Assembly (NCBI GenBank): GCA_038247995.1
Contig: JBBRUG010000168.1
Span: 1 to 12,770 of the forward strand
Direction of reading: 5' to 3'
From: JBBRUG01 sp038247995
Lineage (GTDB): Bacteria > Chloroflexota > Chloroflexia > Chloroflexales > Chloroflexaceae
DNA: 12,770 nucleotides
In this document: positions 11,198 through 12,770 of the stretch, in pieces
How the letters are laid out: the number at the start of each line of letters is the position of its first letter
How positions within the stretch are numbered: position 1 is the stretch's first letter
Notes under the pieces: generated by a model
Databases searched by the model: none
Seen by the model: the letters and a program-made list of their open reading frames with translations, nothing else
Told to the model about the DNA's origin: nothing
Made by a program: the position numbers and the translations under genes

Positions 11198-12770
11198 CAA
11201 GATGCCTGCTGTCCTTCAACTCTGGAACGCCAGGCACTGGCTGCTGTTGCTATCCTGGACATTCTTCCAGCCAACGGCCTTGAAGTATCACCTGTACGCC
11301 GCTGACCCAGAGTTGTACCTGAACTGGCACGGATGGGCTTCGCTGCGTCGATCCTGGTCGGTAATGGCGTATCGCCGTCTTGGCTTTCTCGCACTGCTGC
11401 TGCTGATTGTGCTGGCTATGCTCGTATCGGCGGGGGCAAGTGCTATTCAGGGCACGCCAGTGAATTGGTGGGGCGTGGCCTTGGGCGTGGCCTGGGGCGT
11501 GGCCTTGGGCGTGGCCGGGGGCGTGGCCTGGGGCGTGGCCGGGGGCGTGGCCTGGGGCGTGGCCTGGGGCGTGGCCTGGGGCGTGGCCGGGATTCTTGGT
11601 GGCATGCGGCTCCTATGGTATCCGCTGCAACTGCTTGCTGCCGGCGCGTCCATCACATGGGGTAAGCGCCATCCAATGCTCGTTGACGAATTGCTGGTGG
11701 TGCCGCTTCCCGGCCAGATCAGCGCACTTGAGCGCGAACTCACATACGATCTAGACACCGGGCTGTACGCACTTATAGTGGTCGCACGAAACCCTTTCCA
11801 GCGTTGGTCTGCACAGGCGGCGATCTATCGTTTGCTCCACACACACAGCGATCCCCTTTATCTCCTCCAGCAGATCCTGGATCATCCCGATCTCGCTACA
11901 TCCCCTGAGATGCCACTACGTGGTATCCCAACAGGGACATTGCAAGCGCGGCAACTGCTCCTCGCTGAACTTGATGCTCGTCGGCTAAAGTATCGTGAGC
12001 TAGAAGACCCAGATTGGCTCTGGAGACTGACGGTCCGTTGGCGCGAAACCACATCCACTCCGCTCACCCGCTTCGCCGGCCTGTTATCAGAGTTGCTCAT
12101 TCAGAAGGATTCACCGTTTTCTATTGGAAGTGTCACCGCCACTCGCGCGCTGGTCGCTGATTTGCGTAACTATCCCGGTGGGGATGACCTTGCGAAGGTC
12201 ATCCACCTCATCGCCGATCTGCTCACAGTTCACGAGTTGTCAGATCTGGTACGACCAAATATAGCTGATGTAGTAGCGTCCATCACTAGTTCAGAGCGCC
12301 CGTTTCTGCGTACGGAGGTGCTTACAGCTCTGGCTGAACTCGGTGCTATCACCGCCGAGATTGGCACCTACCAGGCCGCCACCAGTCGTAGCAATCGCCA
12401 GGCAGCATTGTTGCGCGCCACTGAGATGCTTCAGGAGCTTGAGGCGAACATTGACGCGCTCAGTTCCTCTGTGGAGCAACCCTTACTCAAACAGATTGTT
12501 AACCGCTGGCGTGAACTCATTGTTAGCGAGGGTGGCGAGATGGGCCGCGCCGCCGAGCTACGTCCGGTCAGCAATCCCTACATCGCGACCAATCCCGTCA
12601 CTGGCAGCCTCTTTGTGGGCCGCGATGACGTGCTGCGCACCCTTGAGGCACTCTGGTCAACGCCCGAGCGGGCGCCATCGGTTGTGATCTACGGTCATCG
12701 CCGTATGGGCAAGACCTCGATACTGCACAACCTGGGGGCCAGGTTTGGGACAAGCACCATCATCGTTGAC
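11166..12770 (+). CDS. Membrane-anchored STAND ATPase, 3' end beyond the window
   Basis: An open frame runs from GTG 11166 (behind GAGGA 11152-11156) to the window edge, with 535 residues visible. ATG 11202 is an alternative start. Residues about 71-96 (LGFLALLLLIVLAMLVSAGA) form a membrane helix. Residues 103-142 are ten tandem GVAx units (x = L, W or G), and a further hydrophobic stretch follows (146-160). A long helical region (about 185-465) comes next. Then comes NPYIATNPVTGSLFVGRDDV (470-489), the usual entry to the ATPase domain of Chloroflexota STAND proteins, and a P-loop GHRRMGKTS (510-518). The rest of the ATPase and any effector lie outside. STAND ATPases are signal-triggered oligomeric switches, many of them in antiviral defence; that role here is inferred. 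It is tightly coupled to the upstream ATPase gene (2-bp gap). Confidence 0.87.
   Translation, partial: MEKLPFPRYRGKMPAVLQLWNARHWLLLLSWTFFQPTALKYHLYAADPELYLNWHGWASLRRSWSVMAYRRLGFLALLLLIVLAMLVSAGASAIQGTPVNWWGVALGVAWGVALGVAGGVAWGVAGGVAWGVAWGVAWGVAGILGGMRLLWYPLQLLAAGASITWGKRHPMLVDELLVVPLPGQISALERELTYDLDTGLYALIVVARNPFQRWSAQAAIYRLLHTHSDPLYLLQQILDHPDLATSPEMPLRGIPTGTLQARQLLLAELDARRLKYRELEDPDWLWRLTVRWRETTSTPLTRFAGLLSELLIQKDSPFSIGSVTATRALVADLRNYPGGDDLAKVIHLIADLLTVHELSDLVRPNIADVVASITSSERPFLRTEVLTALAELGAITAEIGTYQAATSRSNRQAALLRATEMLQELEANIDALSSSVEQPLLKQIVNRWRELIVSEGGEMGRAAELRPVSNPYIATNPVTGSLFVGRDDVLRTLEALWSTPERAPSVVIYGHRRMGKTSILHNLGARFGTSTIIVD
11472..11591. repeat. Ten tandem 12-bp repeats (GGCGTGGCC + TGG/TTG/GGG) in coding sequence
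   Basis: Each 12-bp unit is GGCGTGGCC followed by a variable codon, in the order TTG, TGG, TTG, GGG, TGG, GGG, TGG, TGG, TGG, GGG. The array is in frame and encodes GVAL, GVAW or GVAG ten times, about 40 residues. The GVA codons are identical in every copy, so the array is young or kept homogeneous by slippage or recombination. Copy number changes would never shift the frame. Confidence 0.96.

Noticed and set aside
11472..11591. Tandem repeats considered as a CRISPR array or origin iterons
   Set aside because: Units are 12 bp without unique spacers, lie in frame inside an open gene and encode a regular GVAx pattern, so a coding minisatellite is the better reading.

Overview
The window is high-GC DNA from an accessory, defence-type region of a bacterium. 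The most likely source is the Chloroflexota (Chloroflexus/Roseiflexus-like). This rests on the long STAND ATPases with an NPYxxxNPVTGxLFVGR lead-in, the CCCTCTCCC-type palindromic repeat, and the gene style. It is an inference, because no rRNA or other marker gene is present.

Bases 1-1014 hold the broken 3' part of hsdS, the DNA-recognition subunit of a type I restriction-modification (R-M) system. It has lost its N-terminal end to an in-frame stop and carries a frameshift near base 489. Bases 1150-3209 hold a compact, overlapping cassette: a HigB/RelE-type toxin, a HigA-type antitoxin fused to an ImmA/IrrE-like metallopeptidase domain, and a PIN-domain nuclease. A promoter and operator candidate lies just upstream. 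Bases 3285-4847 encode a caspase-fold (gingipain/C25-like) cysteine protease. Bases 4899-8204 are hsdR, the restriction/translocation subunit. It is split into a nuclease half and a helicase half by a 196-bp miniature transposon-like element (5737-5932), which sits in an older palindromic repeat. A 41-codon gene remnant follows (8222-8347).

Bases 8414-9278 are an intact IS5-family insertion sequence with a CTAG target duplication. It landed exactly on the stop codon of a small two-segment membrane protein gene (9275-9550, minus) and separated that gene from a long hairpin (8370-8411). To the right, divergently transcribed, are two tandem genes. The first encodes a STAND-like P-loop ATPase with an N-terminal helix-turn-helix (9739-11163). 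The second encodes a membrane-anchored STAND ATPase (11166 to the window end, incomplete) whose membrane segment is encoded by ten tandem copies of a 12-bp repeat giving GVAx.

Read together, this is a layered defence locus. A type I R-M system surrounds a toxin-antitoxin-PIN cassette and a caspase-like protease, and paired STAND ATPases lie next door. The arrangement recalls PrrC, an effector kept between hsd genes that acts when the R-M system is compromised. Both hsdS and hsdR look damaged here, so the R-M part may be decaying while the toxin, protease and ATPase genes remain open. hsdM is not in the window and presumably lies to the left.
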